Shown: positions 44,331-56,919, counted from the first letter of the stretch. The stretch: DNA of 64,000 nucleotides from Anadara kagoshimensis (GCA_021292105.1 CM037867.1:15204928-15268927); one strand, 5' to 3'. Numbers and translations: made by a program. Notes: generated by a model not told the origin, from the sequence alone.

Positions 44331-45559
44331 ATAAACACACTTACGATGGTTGTCAAAATTTTAAACATCTTATGTGGTCTGTCGGGGCATGTGTAGACCG
44401 TGAAAAGACATACTTCATATATGTCTTTCAAATATAGTTGTCCTTTATTTAGAGCATTTTTACTGGGATTGTTAGAGGCATTTTAATGTTAAGTGGGTAA
44501 AGTTTATTAAAACTGGTTTAATATGTAATTTAAACCATCACAAACTCAGTAGGAAATAATTGTTTATTATTGTTAAGAAATATAATAGTGCTAAATTTGC
44601 TGCTAGTTAAAAGTAAAAATTCCTCAAAAACTAAGGTATACGCCATCATGCAAAGTATTTCCTTAACTAAATTTGGTAAGATATATGTTGGTCCTTTGGG
44701 TATCTTTTCAACATCTTGAAAACAATTTTGGTTTCATGATTTTGGTCCAAGCACTACTGATTAGGAATTGTATTCCGAAAAGGCTGTCTTAAGTGCTGTA
44801 AAATTAAAACTGGTATGACCACTTTGGAAACAAGACCTCCAAGATGTTTTACTGTATCAGTGCTTCATAACTGTCCTTTATATACAGCTGTCCTTTATTT
44901 AGAGCAGATTTACTGTCACATGCACTGTTAGGGAGTCATAACTATTTCTATATCAACACATATTAATGGCTGCAAACCTTCTAAATTGCCAACATATCTC
45001 AGAAAATTCTCACTTATTATTTCCCTTTCCTCTAAATACACTTTGACAGAGTAATTCAGTATTTATGGACCCTGGGGTTTTTTGGTAGAAGTAAATCAGG
45101 CTGATATATTTGGTTGCTATGGTAACAGTAATTTGTAACATATTGTATTAGAACATTATTTCTCATTTGTTTATAAATCAAAGATTCCCAGAGAAGAATT
45201 GACCAAGGTCAGCCCAAGTTTGTTTTGTTCTGAAACACCTACTGGCAATTTTTTTAATTTGCACAAGACTGGATACACATGCGGTATCAGTAGATATGGC
45301 TTGTCTTGCAATATAACACCGAGAGGAAGTAATTAAAAGTAGATTTCATGTCTTCTGACCAGCGGGGTGTATAATTAACAGCCATTATAAATTTTTCAGG
45401 ATCAATAAGAGAAAAATTGCAGGTTCTTTAATAATGAAGATCATTATTTTTATTTTTTTTTATTATTAATTTTTTTTCCTTTCCCTAAGGGTAAAATGGT
45501 TCTATTTCCTAGTTCTACTGTTATTCATATGGTATATAGACGTCCTGGATTCATTGTGG

Positions 45560-45955
45560 AAGGGGCACCAGGGGTTCAGATTTCCCCAGGTCCGAGATAC
45601 AGGACCTATTGATTTTACAATTGGGATCCTTGATATGAAAACTGTAAAAGTCCAATGGACCTGCCATTTATTTTACCAGGATAATGTGCCATATCCTTTA
45701 TAATAATATAAATGCACAATTATTCCTTAGCTAAGATTTTTCTTAACTTAAATCTTGCAAAATTTCAAATGATATTCAGGAATTGAAGGTGTCATTTTTA
45801 AGATCACTCCTACATTAAAATATGTGCATTTACCAGTAGTTTTTACAAAAATATTCACCAGTAGTTTTTACAAAAAAAAATTACAAACATTTGCTAAATT
45901 TAAGTTAAGAAAAATCGTAGCTAAGAAATGATTGTGATAACAGGGCCTGGTTCAT
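45560..45955. mobile_element. MITE-6 fragment followed by MITE-5
   Basis: 45560-45720 has AGGACCTATTGATTTTACAA, AAAAGTCCAATGGACCTGCC and TGCACAATTATTCC (MITE-6). 45728-45950 has CTTAACTTAAATCTTGCAAA, GATATTCAGGAATTGAAGG and TTAAGTTAAGAAAAATCG with AAGAAATGATTGTGATAACA (MITE-5 arms). The same two families also adjoin at 10.0-10.95 kb. Confidence 0.65.
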
Positions 45956-46459
45956 AAAAGGCAACTACTTTACTACATTCTTTCATTGATTCTTGTCATA
46001 TGTTCCTGGTTGTTTTGGCTGTTGCTATTGATATACCGGTAGCTTGTGTTGTGTCCTTGGTTGTGCTGGTTTTTGTCAAGTGTATTATTTCCAATATTTG
46101 AAAAATGAAAGTGTACATAAATTTGAAATCAAAACCGTTTCCAAGACCACAAATATTGACAGATATTGACTTTTAATGATTTTGAAAGTTAGAATAATAT
46201 GCAATACTTATATGTCTATGTTAAAAAATGTTGCCATGGTAACCAAATTAAAAGTGAATTTAAGTAGTTTGTGTTTTCATGTATGAAGTAGATCAAATGA
46301 TATCAGATTTTAATAAAGGTATACTGGTACAAAAAATGTATTCTCAAATTGAGTTGTCATGGCAATAGATTATTCTGTTTATAAAACAAAATTACAATAC
46401 ATATAAAAAATCCAAAAAGGTTAATTGGCTTGACATTTTAGATACTTCATTAAATAAAA

Positions 46460-46615
46460 TTTAATTAATTTCATTAATGGGAGAACGTTTGTCAGTTGGC
46501 ATTCCTGAAGGTTTACTCACTCTGGTTTCCTCCACCATACTTGAACTGACCACCTCAATATAAGTGAAAGAATCTTGAGTGGGGCATAAAATCCCATTAC
46601 TCCACTAAATTCAAC
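46460..46615 (+). mobile_element. SINE-C 3' half
   Basis: GGGAGAACGTTTGTCAGTTG, GGTTTCCTCCACCATACTTG, AACTGACCACCTCAATATAA, GTGAAAGAATCTTGAGTGGG and ATCCCATTACTCCACT give one of the cleanest 3' ends in the window. Confidence 0.8.
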
Positions 46616-46744
46616 TTTTAATAAATGATTAATTAAAAGATGTAACAATCCATATTTTGTTCTAGTGTTGATGGGTTTGATATTTGAGATATTTCCTTAA
46701 ATAAAATTGAATCAATTCATTAGTTCGTTAAATCTTAGATTTGA

Positions 46745-46975
46745 ATTACTGTAGGATCATTATTATTCATGGGGCTAAAATTTCGTGGTTTTCAATTTTT
46801 AAAAAAATTTCGTTGGGAGACAGTTTCATGGAAATTAAATCCTGTGTGGACCCCCAATTGATTGGTCATTTAAATATGATATTATACAATTAGAAGTAAA
46901 GTTGAATCTGGTTATCTCGATCTCGGATATCTTGAATTTTTGAGTAAAATCCTCAAGTCCTATCAATTCATAAAG
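46745..46975. repeat. two dispersed-repeat fragments
   Basis: CTGTAGGATCATTATTATTC with GGGGCTAAAATTTCGTGG (46748-46900) and GAATCTGGTTATCTCGATCT with CGGATATCTTGAATTTTTGA (46908-46975). Both have the look of invertebrate dispersed repeats; I cannot name the families. Confidence 0.4.
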
Positions 46976-47044
46976 TAATTATACATCAGAAGAATGGTTA
47001 TGCTTTTACTTTTGTAGACAGCTACAAACATTTACTTATTTGTT

Positions 47045-47830
47045 TGAGGCATCTCAGTGGCTGAGTAGTCAAAAGCATTGAATTTTGGATCACCTCTCAC
47101 TGCCTCAGGTTTGAATCTCATTTCTGCTGAGATCCATGTGAGAAAGCTTGTCAGTTCCCTTGATAAAGGTTGATTGTTTTCTTAAAGGGCTCCAGTTTTC
47201 TCTAACATCCCGTCTTATTTAGAGGCCGCGTTGGCCTAATGGATAAGATGTTAGTATACAAATCCAGGGTCTCTCACTGCTGTGAGTTCGAGTCCCACTC
47301 AAACCACATGTGGGAAAGTGAATTTTCCTTGCCGTTGACCTTAACTGGTTCACCTGGTATCAGTATAACGGACTGGGGGAGGGGTACCCTGACTCTGTGA
47401 ACTAGCATGTTTAAAGTCGCCTGAGTGTGCACTAGTACAAGGCAGACCATACAACACACTCACACTTCACATGCATACATGTAATTGTTCATAGATTAAT
47501 CCATAGAGATTAATAAAATAGTTCTCGTTGTGAATAGCTGAAAAATTGCAGATGTGACGTTAAGCAACATTCAACCAACCAACCAAACCAACTGTCTTAT
47601 TTCTTTGAGGTATCTCAGTGGCTGAGCAGTCTAAAGCATCGACTTACAGAACACAGCACATTTAACTACCAAGGTTTGAATCTAAATTCCATGGATCCTT
47701 ATGTGAGAAATCTTGTCCGTCTCTTCCTGAAGTTCGATTGTTTTCTTCAAGCACTCCAGTTTTCTGCATCATCCCTGAACTGACAGCATCAATATACATG
47801 TAACAGAATCTTGATGGGGCTGTTTCATTT
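47045..47830 (+). mobile_element. two tandem SINE-C copies with SINE-B at their border
   Basis: SINE-C copy one is 47045-47220 (GAGGCATCTCAGTGGCTGAG, GAGAAAGCTTGTCAGTTCCC, truncated at ACATCCCGTCTTATTT). Copy two is 47602-47830 (GAGGTATCTCAGTGGCTGAG, GAGAAATCTTGTCCGTCTCT, CATCCCTGAACTGACAGCAT). The shared GAGGnATCTCAGTGGCTGAG head distinguishes these two from other SINE-C copies and implies they are siblings. Confidence 0.85.
47221..47592 (+). mobile_element. SINE-B with 9-bp target duplication
   Basis: AGAGGCCGCGTTGGCCTAAT head, CTGTGAGTTCGAGTCCCACT B-box region, GTGAATTTTCCTTGCCGTTG, then GTTGTGAATAGCTGAAAAAT and (CAAC)n. GTCTTATTT occurs at 47212-47220 and 47593-47601. A deletion of about 25 bp relative to the 16666 copy lies after GGGGGAGGGGTAC. 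Confidence 0.92.
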
Positions 47831-47832
47831 TT

Positions 47833-48003
47833 ACAGTCAAACCTGTCATAAAGGTCACCCAAGGGAACCAGTAAAAGTGGCCTTTCTGGGCAGGTGACCT
47901 TTATATACAGGTTGAAATAATATGAATAAAAAACAATCGAGATACAATTCTACTGGCAGGCGACCCTTATATAGAGGTGGCCTTTAAGGTAGGATTGACT
48001 GTA
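47833..48003 (+). mobile_element. MITE-2 copy
   Basis: ACAGTCAAACCTGTCATAAA at the left and AGGTAGGATTGACTGTA at the right, with GGAACCAGTAAAAGTGGCCT and ATCGAGATACAATTCTACTG inside. It lies 5 bp from the SINE-C copy. Confidence 0.85.
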
Positions 48004-48774
48004 TGTTTTTTTTAAATTTCAAGGACAGAGTGCTGTTTGGAAATTTTGTAAGGTGATATTATTCCCCTGTCCAAACTTTGGTCCTTCTGATAAGTCACAA
48101 AATGAAAAAACTTTTACAAATATCTTATTTCACTTAGATTAAATGCATTTGCATTGGCCATCATCTGACAATGCAGAATTAAAAGTATTGTAAACATGTT
48201 TATTTTCGCTTATTTCACGGTCATTTCTTTTGTGCAAAAATTAATGCAGAGTGAAAATGAATTATACGAGTATTTATTGTGTTTTGATGCACATTTAAAA
48301 AACACGAAAATCTAACTTCGCAGATATGTCTAAATTTCATATACATTGAAAAAAAATACACATGAAATTAAATATGTTTACAGTGTGGGAAATGGAGTAT
48401 CTTGTGAAGGTTTCCAGGTTTACAGAATTTGATTCCATATGTACAAGAAAAACGGTAATTCTAACATGACCTGCGTTTTACTTAATATGAAACATGAAAA
48501 AGCCAGTCGTGGTATAACAAATGATATACCCATCGCTGTTCCGTTTTAATGATGTACTCTCTTGCTTATCTTATGAGGTCATACTATGTGTCGCGAACAA
48601 TGGTTGTGACTTAATTTTCATTCATAAAATCATTAATTTCAATGGCGGTAATTTCAACAGCCGAATTGTTTCAATGGAACTTTTTGCAAATATATAGTAA
48701 AATATACTTCCGAAGAAAGAGTTCGCAATGTTTATTTTAATCCTTTTTATCTAAGTCATGTTAGAATTGAAATG

Positions 48775-48906
48775 ATCAACATTTACCCATGGTATATCGT
48801 CGAATAATACACCACAAAATAATACAAAGCCACCTCGTGATATATTCTTCCGCATATGAACTCCGGCCCTTGTATTATTCGACAATCTACCATGGGTAAT
48901 GTTGAT
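48775..48906. repeat. 36-bp-arm hairpin element
   Basis: ATCAACATTTACCCATGGTA (48775) onward to CGAATAATAC pairs with GTATTATTCG (48872) to ATGGGTAATGTTGAT (48906), with about three changes. The 61-bp centre is not symmetric. Only one copy is in the window. Confidence 0.85.
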
Positions 48907-49074
48907 TATTTCTTAATTTTGCACTAGCATTAACAGAAACACCCACCACATATGACCTAGATGATTTGGATAATATTCATGGTTTGACAACAACTGAAGT
49001 TGACACGGCCTTCGTCAGACTAGACTGAATGAAATATTACCATTACTTGTGAATCTTCTAGAGCCAGTTCCAGG

Positions 49075-49420
49075 AATTTTTTTTGGTAGAGTTTGTTGAC
49101 CTAGCATTTTTTCATGTTTTTTTTTTTTTTTTTTTTTTTATTCTGATTATGTTGTGTAGAGTTTGTTGACCTAGCAAAAGTTGCATTTATTTTATTTATG
49201 TGGTATATTTTTCTTTCTAATTATGTTATGATTATTTTTTTTCTACCATGCAGAAGTTGCATTTATTTATGCAGGTTTTTTTTTTTTTTTTTTTTTTTTG
49301 AGTATATTTTTTATTCTGATTAACGGTATGTTTAGTAGTTTGTTGACCTTGCAGATATTCATATGTTATTTTATTTGGTGTATTTTTCTTTCTGATTATG
49401 CTGTAAACTAAAGCAAGTTA
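49075..49420. repeat. ~100-bp degenerate tandem repeat with poly-T runs
   Basis: GTAGAGTTTGTTGACCTAGC, TTGCATTTATTT, TTTTTCTTTCT and GATTATGTT recur three times, with T runs of about 20 at 49117-49139 and 49277-49299. Confidence 0.7.
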
Positions 49421-49789
49421 TTATTGCGTTTTCATCAGCTTATGCGATAAAACTGTCTCTTTGCTTTTCACGCTTGACTTATTTTATGTATACACATCAT
49501 AATGTAACAGTTTATATGAGAGAATACGCAGGAATGTCGGGGTTTTGATGACAGGGGATTTGACAGGAGATCATACCTACATTATTACAGTTCTTTTACA
49601 ACCCACTTTGATGTAGACTTTCTAATTAACCTGTATTTTCATTCTTATTTTATGTACCATAATCTTGTATCAGGGATGTCAGTCACCTCATATTATGTCT
49701 CCCCCAATGGTGGGTGGGGGGTTGGAGGGAATATACTGTTTCTGTCATTTCTTCAGCCAAAATTTTATCCGTCATTTCTCTTGAAAAGA

Positions 49790-50720
49790 GCACAGTTTGT
49801 AGAGTGCTTATTTTATATGGGGGATGTCATGGGTTCAAACCCTGGCTGGGTCTGACCAAGACTTGAAAATAGATAGTGACTGTTCTAGATATGAAAGTCA
49901 CAGGGCCCTTCGCTGGAGACCTTAAAGACTGATGCCCCATGTCATGACAAGCATGGCACAATAAATAACCCTCCTTGCAATGAAGAGGGAGCTATATTGT
50001 TTGCGCTATTATACCCCCTCCCTCCACAAACACAAACTAGTTTGAGGGGGTATATAAAAATCACCTTGTTTATCTGTCTGTCTGTCCATCTATCTGTCTG
50101 TCTGTCAATGTGAAATCGTGTCCAGACCATATCTGAAATTACCTTTGGATGACTGTCATTAAACTTCACATGAATAATTTTCATTGTCCAAAGGTGAGTA
50201 ATGACCTTGAACCAAGGTTATATAGGAAAGGTCAAGGATGTGGGAAAACATTGAACCTTTGTAGATGTCGTGGGGGTATTTGGCTCTCTAGAGACAGTTC
50301 TAGTTCCTTCTGCTTAAATTTTGTCACTTCTCTTGAAAAGAGCTCATTTTCTTGAGTGCTCGATTTGTATGTGAGAGCTCAGGGGTGGGGGTACAGTGTT
50401 TGACTCATTTCTTCCGCCCAAATTTTGTTTGTCACTTCTCTTGAAAATAAATCAGTTTGTAGAGTGTTTGCATCATATATGGGCCATCGTGGGTTCAAAC
50501 CCTGGTCGTGACTGACCAATACTTGAAAATAGGTAGTAAAAGTTCTTTCGCAAAGCACTTAGCATTTAGAAATGCAAGTCACAGGGTCTTACAGAAAAGA
50601 CCTTAAAAACAGATGCCCCATGTCAAGGCAGACATGGCTAATTAAAGACCCTCCCTGCACATTACCCTGAGCTCACTGCAAAGATAAAAATTTCTATCAC
50701 TTTACCTATAGCTGGTTATT
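49790..50720 (+). mobile_element. two divergent SINE-A-like copies around a dispersed repeat
   Basis: 49795-49975 and 50440-50720 both have GTTTGTAGAGTG, GTGGGTTCAAACCCTGG or ATGGGTTCAAACCCTGGCTG, CTTGAAAATAGnTAGT, AAAGTCACAGGG-type motifs and GATGCCCCATGTCA. This is a SINE-A subfamily with a different body. Between them, 50040-50300 has GAGGGGGTATATAAAAATCA, (CTGT)n, GAAATCGTGTCCAGACCATA and GGTCAAGGATGTGGGAAAAC, another dispersed repeat type. 50832-50955 is an (AAAT)n simple repeat. Confidence 0.65.
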
Positions 50721-51489
50721 AATTTTATCACCATTGTCAAAATTCATAACATCTTAATAATTATCAGTACGCTGTCCTTATTAGATCCTTCATGAACTAA
50801 AATTCTAGGTTTCCAGAATTTTGAAATTATAATTTAATAAATAAACAAATAAATAAATAAATAAATTAAATGAATTTTAAAAATAAACTAACAAAACTAA
50901 AATAAAATAAAATAAAATGAATAAATAAACTAAAATAAAATAAATGGATAAATACAAGTTAACAAATTTTAATGAGCCTATATGTTTTGCTCAACGTTAT
51001 GGCTTTATTTGATGTTGCATCAGATGTCCTACCGGTATTTTTTCCATTTTGATTATTATTTACTTCTTCGTACTCTAATTCTTATTTCTGATAAGGACAA
51101 TAATTTATCTGGCATTATACAAATTCCATCATTAGAATAAGAAGTTCCGGGAATATCTCCGGGCGGTATTTTATTGCTTTACATCTGAGTCAGTCAGCAG
51201 CATGATAATCTCAGCAACTTTAATTGGATTACATTGGAAGTAGTCTTAAATTGCCTTCACTTTAGTTGCCACGGTAATTGGAAAGCACAGCAACAATCTA
51301 ATGTAGAATAATTCTACTCTCTTGGAACACGTTTTAGTTCTTGTTTCATTTAGATGACATTCCAGACAAATCGATTAAACAAATTTGTCCCTTTTTTCTT
51401 GCCCTGAAATCAGACTGATACAATTAAACTTGTTTTTAAAGGTCATTATGTACAGGACGACAAGCTTATAAAGGCCAAATAAAGAAGTA

Positions 51490-52380
51490 AACCCTTGTTA
51501 TAGTGCCCCTCTATAAACCTTGTTATAATGCCTCTTGATAAACCTTGTATAATGCCCCTTGATAAACCTTGTCATAGTACCCCTTGATAAACCTTGTTAT
51601 AATGCCTCTTGATAAACCTCGTCATAGTGCCCCTCTATAAACCTTGTTATAATGCCCCTCGATAAACCTTGTATAATGCCCCTTGATAAACCTTGTCATA
51701 GTACCCCTTGATAAACCTTGTATAATGCCCCTCGATAAACCTCGTTATAATGCCCCTCGATAAACCTTGTTATAATGCCCCTTGATAAACCTTGTCATAG
51801 TACCCCTCGATAAACCTTGTTATAATGCCCCTTGATAAACCTTGTTATAATGCCCCTCGATAAACCTTGTGATAATGCCCTCGTTATAATGCCCCTCGAT
51901 AAACCTCGTTATAATGCCCCTCGATAAACCTCGTTATAATGCCCCTCGATAAACCTTGTGATAATGCCCTCGTTATAATGCCCTCGTTACAATGCCCCTG
52001 GATAAACCTTGTTATAATGCCCCTTGATAAACCTTGTCATAGTGCCCCTGGATAAACCTTGTTATTATGCACCTCTATATACCTGGTTAAAATGTCCCTC
52101 GACAAATCTTCCTAAAATGTCTCTTGACAAATCTCGTTATGATGCCCCTTGATAATATAATTCTACCTCACTTATTGCCACCGTACAGTAAAACCTCAGT
52201 ATAATGTCCCTTGATAAACTTTGTTATTATGCTCTTTGATAACTTTGCCAGCTCATTTATTGCCACACTACAGTTAAACCACATTTCAATGCCCCTTGAT
52301 AACTTTGCCACCTCACTTATTGCCACATTTTAGTAAAACCGTGTTATAATGCCCCTTGATAAACCTTGTTATAATGCCTA
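51490..52380. repeat. ~25-bp array, about 30 or more copies
   Basis: GTTATAATGCCCCTCGATAA plus ACCTT repeats with variants (TAGTGCCCC, TTGATAAACC, CCTCGTTATAATGCC). The last units carry extra flank (AACTTTGCCACCTCACTTAT, TGCCACA, TAGTAAAACC), identifying the source as the dispersed repeat also present at 17327-17440 and 58588-58740. 51416-51480 resembles a MITE-2 end. Confidence 0.93.
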
Positions 52381-52384
52381 TAAG

Positions 52385-52560
52385 ACCCCAGTCAAGAATC
52401 TCACTTATATAAAGAGGTGGTCAGTTCAGGGATTATTAAGGAAACCAGAGTGCCCAGAGAAAACTAATGACATTTAGCACTAGTGGGATTATGAACCGCC
52501 TATGAGAGGTGCTGTGATCAGTAATTGTGCACTTTACAGGCCATTCTGACCCCAATATCC
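52385..52560 (-). mobile_element. SINE-C copy, reverse
   Basis: CCCAGTCAAGAATCTCACTT, GAGGTGGTCAGTTCAGGGAT, GGAAACCAGAGTGCCCAGAG, ATGAGAGGTGCTGTGATCAG. It abuts the 25-bp array. 52561-53060 has no recognisable feature. Confidence 0.75.
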
Positions 52561-53221
52561 AGGCTAGATAAGACCTTTGTCATATACATATTTTATTCCA
52601 GGTACATATATCTGTTGGTTTTTTATCAATATTTACTGTAATACATTTGACTTTAAAGGACATTATTTACGTTATTTTTCAAATTAAATTTTATATTGAA
52701 TGCAATAAGCGCTGTAATTTGAATTTGAAAAATTTGAATATTTTTTTAGATAAATTTACGCTTGTTTGTTCCTCATATTACATGTGGTAGGAGTGGCCAA
52801 CAGACCAATAATATACAACATTATTGGATTTTCAGTCTGTTATTCTGAGATAGGGTTTAAACAACTAAACAAGGCTTTCGTGTTTTATTATTATTATTCC
52901 TCGTAAAATTTCAATTCTTCATGGGGCACAAGATTTATTAGAAAATTCTGGTACATGCCATTTATATCAAATTGCAGTATGTCTACTTTCATGAATCTAC
53001 AAGGAATAGAAACAATTACATGTAGTAACATTTCATTTTGTACCCCAGAAATAGACATATAGCTGGCAGTGCCTTTTATGTTCCGACACTGGCTGCCATC
53101 ACAGCTCCAAAGCAGCGTCACAGCAACTAATGTTAGTGGCTGGCAATCTGTCAATTGTTTTGATGGTACATAGGTGACATTCACAATCTGATTGCATGGA
53201 TCACAGTAGCTCTTACCACAC

Positions 53222-53256
53222 ATTTTCAAATTCCACTAAGGGACAGGTCCTAGTGT

Positions 53257-53333
<77 letters not shown>

Positions 53334-53350
53334 CATCATCATCCATACTT

Positions 53351-53410
<60 letters not shown>

Positions 53411-53503
53411 CATACTTAAACCATCATCATCATCATCATCGTCATCATCATCATCCATACTTAAACTGTCATCGTCGTCATCATCATCATCATCATCATC
53501 ATT

Positions 53504-53541
<38 letters not shown>

Positions 53542-53576
53542 ATCATCATCATCATCATCATCATCCATACTTAAAC

Positions 53577-53624
<48 letters not shown>

Positions 53625-53633
53625 TACTTAAAC

Positions 53634-53678
<45 letters not shown>

Positions 53679-53720
53679 TACTTAAATCATCATCATCATC
53701 ATCATCATCCATACTTAAAC

Positions 53721-53751
<31 letters not shown>

Positions 53752-53779
53752 GTCATCCATACTTAAACTGTCATCGTCG

Positions 53780-53810
<31 letters not shown>

Positions 53811-53855
53811 TACTTAAACCATCATCATCATCATCATCATCATCCATACTTATAC

Positions 53856-53900
<45 letters not shown>

Positions 53901-53932
53901 TACTTAAGCCATCATCATCATCATCATCATCA
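53222..53932. repeat. (ATC)n microsatellite with periodic interruptions, SINE-C at its edge
   Basis: AATTCCACTAAGGGACAGGT, CCTAGTGTGA (53229-53258) is SINE-C body, then ATC repeats run to 53932. They are interrupted about 13 times by CCATACTTAAACC or close variants, and twice by a shared ACTGTCATCGTCGTCATC block (53464 and 53766), showing block duplication. The minus-strand 146-codon frame of aspartate runs with GLSM is a by-product. Confidence 0.93.
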
Positions 53933-54514
53933 GTCCCTGGTTCACAGGTCTCTTATGGAACTTGATTTACTCTGACTTAATTCCATCTTTCCTCGTGGAG
54001 AATTGGGCCAATTATCTTTCCTCTCCAGTCATCCCTATTACTTGTTAGTGTGGTTGCCTCTCCCCATGTCTTCATTCCTAGCTCTTTTCTTTCCCTTTCT
54101 ATTGTTCTTTGTCAGGCCTTGGAATCACGAACAATACTTAAGCCAGGTCTTTTTTGGCCATCCTCTTTTCCTCTTTCCTTCAGCTGGTTGCCATGTTAAA
54201 GCGATCCTTAGATGTCTGGTGTTACTCATCTGCAATAAATGAGTCAACCATCTCCATCTTCAAACTCTTATGCTTATGAAAAGGACCGATTATAAATTAA
54301 TTAACCTTGACCTTAAGGTTATTGTTAGTAGCACATGAATCTTCCATGATGAATTAATTTATATTTTTCACTTTTCTTACACTTGTTGTCAAAGAAGTTA
54401 TAAGTTTGTAAACAAGAATCAAAATTTTGTGTCAATATTGATGACAAAACCAATCATGTGACTGCATGACTGCTATGTATCACACTTTTTAGGCCAATTT
54501 TCTGTCTTTTCAGA

Positions 54515-54755
54515 TATAGCTGGTGACATCCCAATATAAGTGAAATATTCTTGACTGAGACATAAAACCTCATCCAATCAATCAATTTCAGGACAAATGA
54601 AAATGTGATAAATTTTTTATCATATCGATCAAAGATCAGTTTTTATTCAGTTGTTATTACAAGTTTAAATGCGCAACTTTAAAACAGAGAGAGAGAGATT
54701 CACATATTAAAAACAGAGAGAGAGCGAGAGAGCAAGAAAGAGAGATAGAGAGAGT
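54515..54755 (+). repeat. SINE tail and (GA)n
   Basis: 54515-54590 is a SINE tail (TATAGCTGGTGACATCCCAA, TATAAGTGAAATATTCTTGA, CAATCAATCAAT). 54690-54755 is an interrupted GA run. 53933-54510 shows nothing else. Confidence 0.65.
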
Positions 54756-55144
54756 TTATAATTCTTGTCAGAAAACACATGACACATGTGTGTTAAATTG
54801 TAAATACCATAAATGGCTAGTTCAAATCTTGTCAAATTAAATTTTCTACCGACTTTCATAGTGATAACACCATAGAATACATTGAACCAGATTCAACTGT
54901 ATTTAAGTCTAAATCCAAGAAGATTTCACAAGGACCATGCTTTATTTGAATTTTCGTTTTTAGGGGGCGATATTAGTTTAATTTAAACTTTAAGGCAATC
55001 AATATTTTCAATATTGCCTTATAAAGCAAATAAACAACAGCATGTGCCAGGGTGAAAAGGTCAAATCTTCTTAACTTGAGAGAGGATTTACTTCCTTACC
55101 GGCATGCCCCAGCTGGGTCTGGCCATTACTTAGAGAGCTTGGAA

Positions 55145-55400
55145 TGGTATTATGGAATGAAGTAATGGTTGTTTACATCCCAATCAAGATTCTTTCACAT
55201 ACCATGGTAGTCAATTCTGAGATGGTTGAGGAAACTGGAGTGCCCAGAAAGTCTAGTGGTGTTTCCTTCCTGCTGTGTTTCTGTTTGTATTTATAAAAAT
55301 GTAAATTTTGTATTTTGAGCCTTCATAAGCCCATGCTTTAAACCCCCATTTAGCCCTTGTTTGAGCCCCTAACCCACCCCCATTTAGCCCTGGTTTGAGT
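55145..55400 (-). mobile_element. SINE-C fragment and a 45-bp duplication
   Basis: 55145-55260 is reverse SINE-C (GGAATGAAGTAATGGTTGTT, GGTTGAGGAAACTGGAGTGC). 55338-55405 has CCCCCATTTAGCCCTnGTTT, GAGnCCCTAACCC twice. Confidence 0.6.
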
Positions 55401-56919
55401 CCCTAACCCTTTCAGAAAAAGTATACATGACTATGTCCACTAGAAGTTAGGATGTCTTATTGATAGATGAGTTTCAGACTTCATGCACGAGGGGCGGAAG
55501 TTGTTGAAAGATCTGTCCCCTGTGTTACGGTCAAAAGCATTGCACATATCAAAAAACCCTTACCATATCATCATCTTGCATAAGTAAAAAAAACAACCAT
55601 CAATACCCGGTGATGTATTGATATAAGTTAAATTTGAAATATCCTAACCTCTGCCATTAATTCAAATCAAATCAAATCAACCCCTCAATAAAGACAATAT
55701 ATTTGTATTTTTGTATGGAAAGATATTTACTGTACTATAAAAGTGGGTTTTTTTCAATTAAATGTTTTTTATATTTTTTATTATTTATTTCAGTGATGTT
55801 ATCAATGTTACTATAGCTGTGGTATTATAGTAAATTTTAATACATAAAAAAGGAAGAACTTTGAAATAAAAGGTTTTTTTTAATTAGACGACAAACACTT
55901 GGTACTGCCATGAGACCCCTATCAAATGGAATCCCCAGTTAGAGCATAGTTACATACACACAAACAAAGAAGATGAAAAAACGTCTTTAATTAGATGGCA
56001 TAGACTTGATTTTTTGTTGATGTTATCCAGCTTTTTATGATGCAATCTGATCTGTAATTAGTGTAGTTTCTTACTATCTTTGGCACACCCTAGACATGCT
56101 ATATTGCATCTGTTTACATAAGAGTCATAAGGAAACTGTTGAGTTTGTAATGATGTTTTAAGTTAGGGCTGGGTTCTGATGCTGAAGTGTTGAAATTTGA
56201 GTCTAAATGTTGAAGAAATAACCAAAATATTTATGAAATAGACTAAAAAATACACATATGTACGTATTAAAGCCAATTTTATAGGTAGTTTGAGGTTTAC
56301 AGTTTGATTAGATATTAAATTAATGTAATAAGACAGAAAGAAATAGCCTTTTCAAGGTTCAATGTTGCCCTGACCTTGACTTTGTTCTAGGTCATATTGA
56401 TCATAATGATCATATTTAATAAAAAGATTTACCGGTAATGAAGAATGTTAAAATATTTTACCCTATAGCACAGAAGATTGTTATGCTTGAATTAAATGGA
56501 CAATTGGTGTACATAGAAGGATTTGAACTTTGGCTTTCGTTCAAGGCCACATTGACCTTGAACTTTGTTACGTATTTGTCAGATAATAACTTAATAGTTG
56601 ACAGTATGGACATTGATGTAAACTGATTGAAATATGCTAATATTGGTAGGATTTCATAATATTTAACAAAAGAGTCAAAATACCGAAGTTCTAAATTTAA
56701 AGACTTTCAAAGTTCAAAATTCAAGTAGAGGCAAACATAATATAAGAATAATAAGAAAAAGAAAAGAAAAAAATCTAAAAATGACATTTATGCTTTTTAT
56801 TTTAAAAAAATTAGTGGTATTCAAATTTAAATTTTTAACAAAATCATTCTGTATATCACATTTCCACAGTTCATGATTAGGAAAAAATCTCAAGTTAGCT
56901 CATGATAATTATGTGAAGC

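Noticed and set aside
51490-52380. CRISPR-like array
   Set aside because: Units of 25 bp abut with no unique spacers, and the context is animal DNA.
52894-53229. 111-aa minus frame
   Set aside because: Only a short part resembles another locus (43520-43640); no recognised domain and no splice evidence. Kept as a repeat observation instead.
53461-53901. 146-aa poly-aspartate protein on the minus strand
   Set aside because: It is the ATC microsatellite read in one frame, with no sequence outside the repeat and no splice or promoter context.
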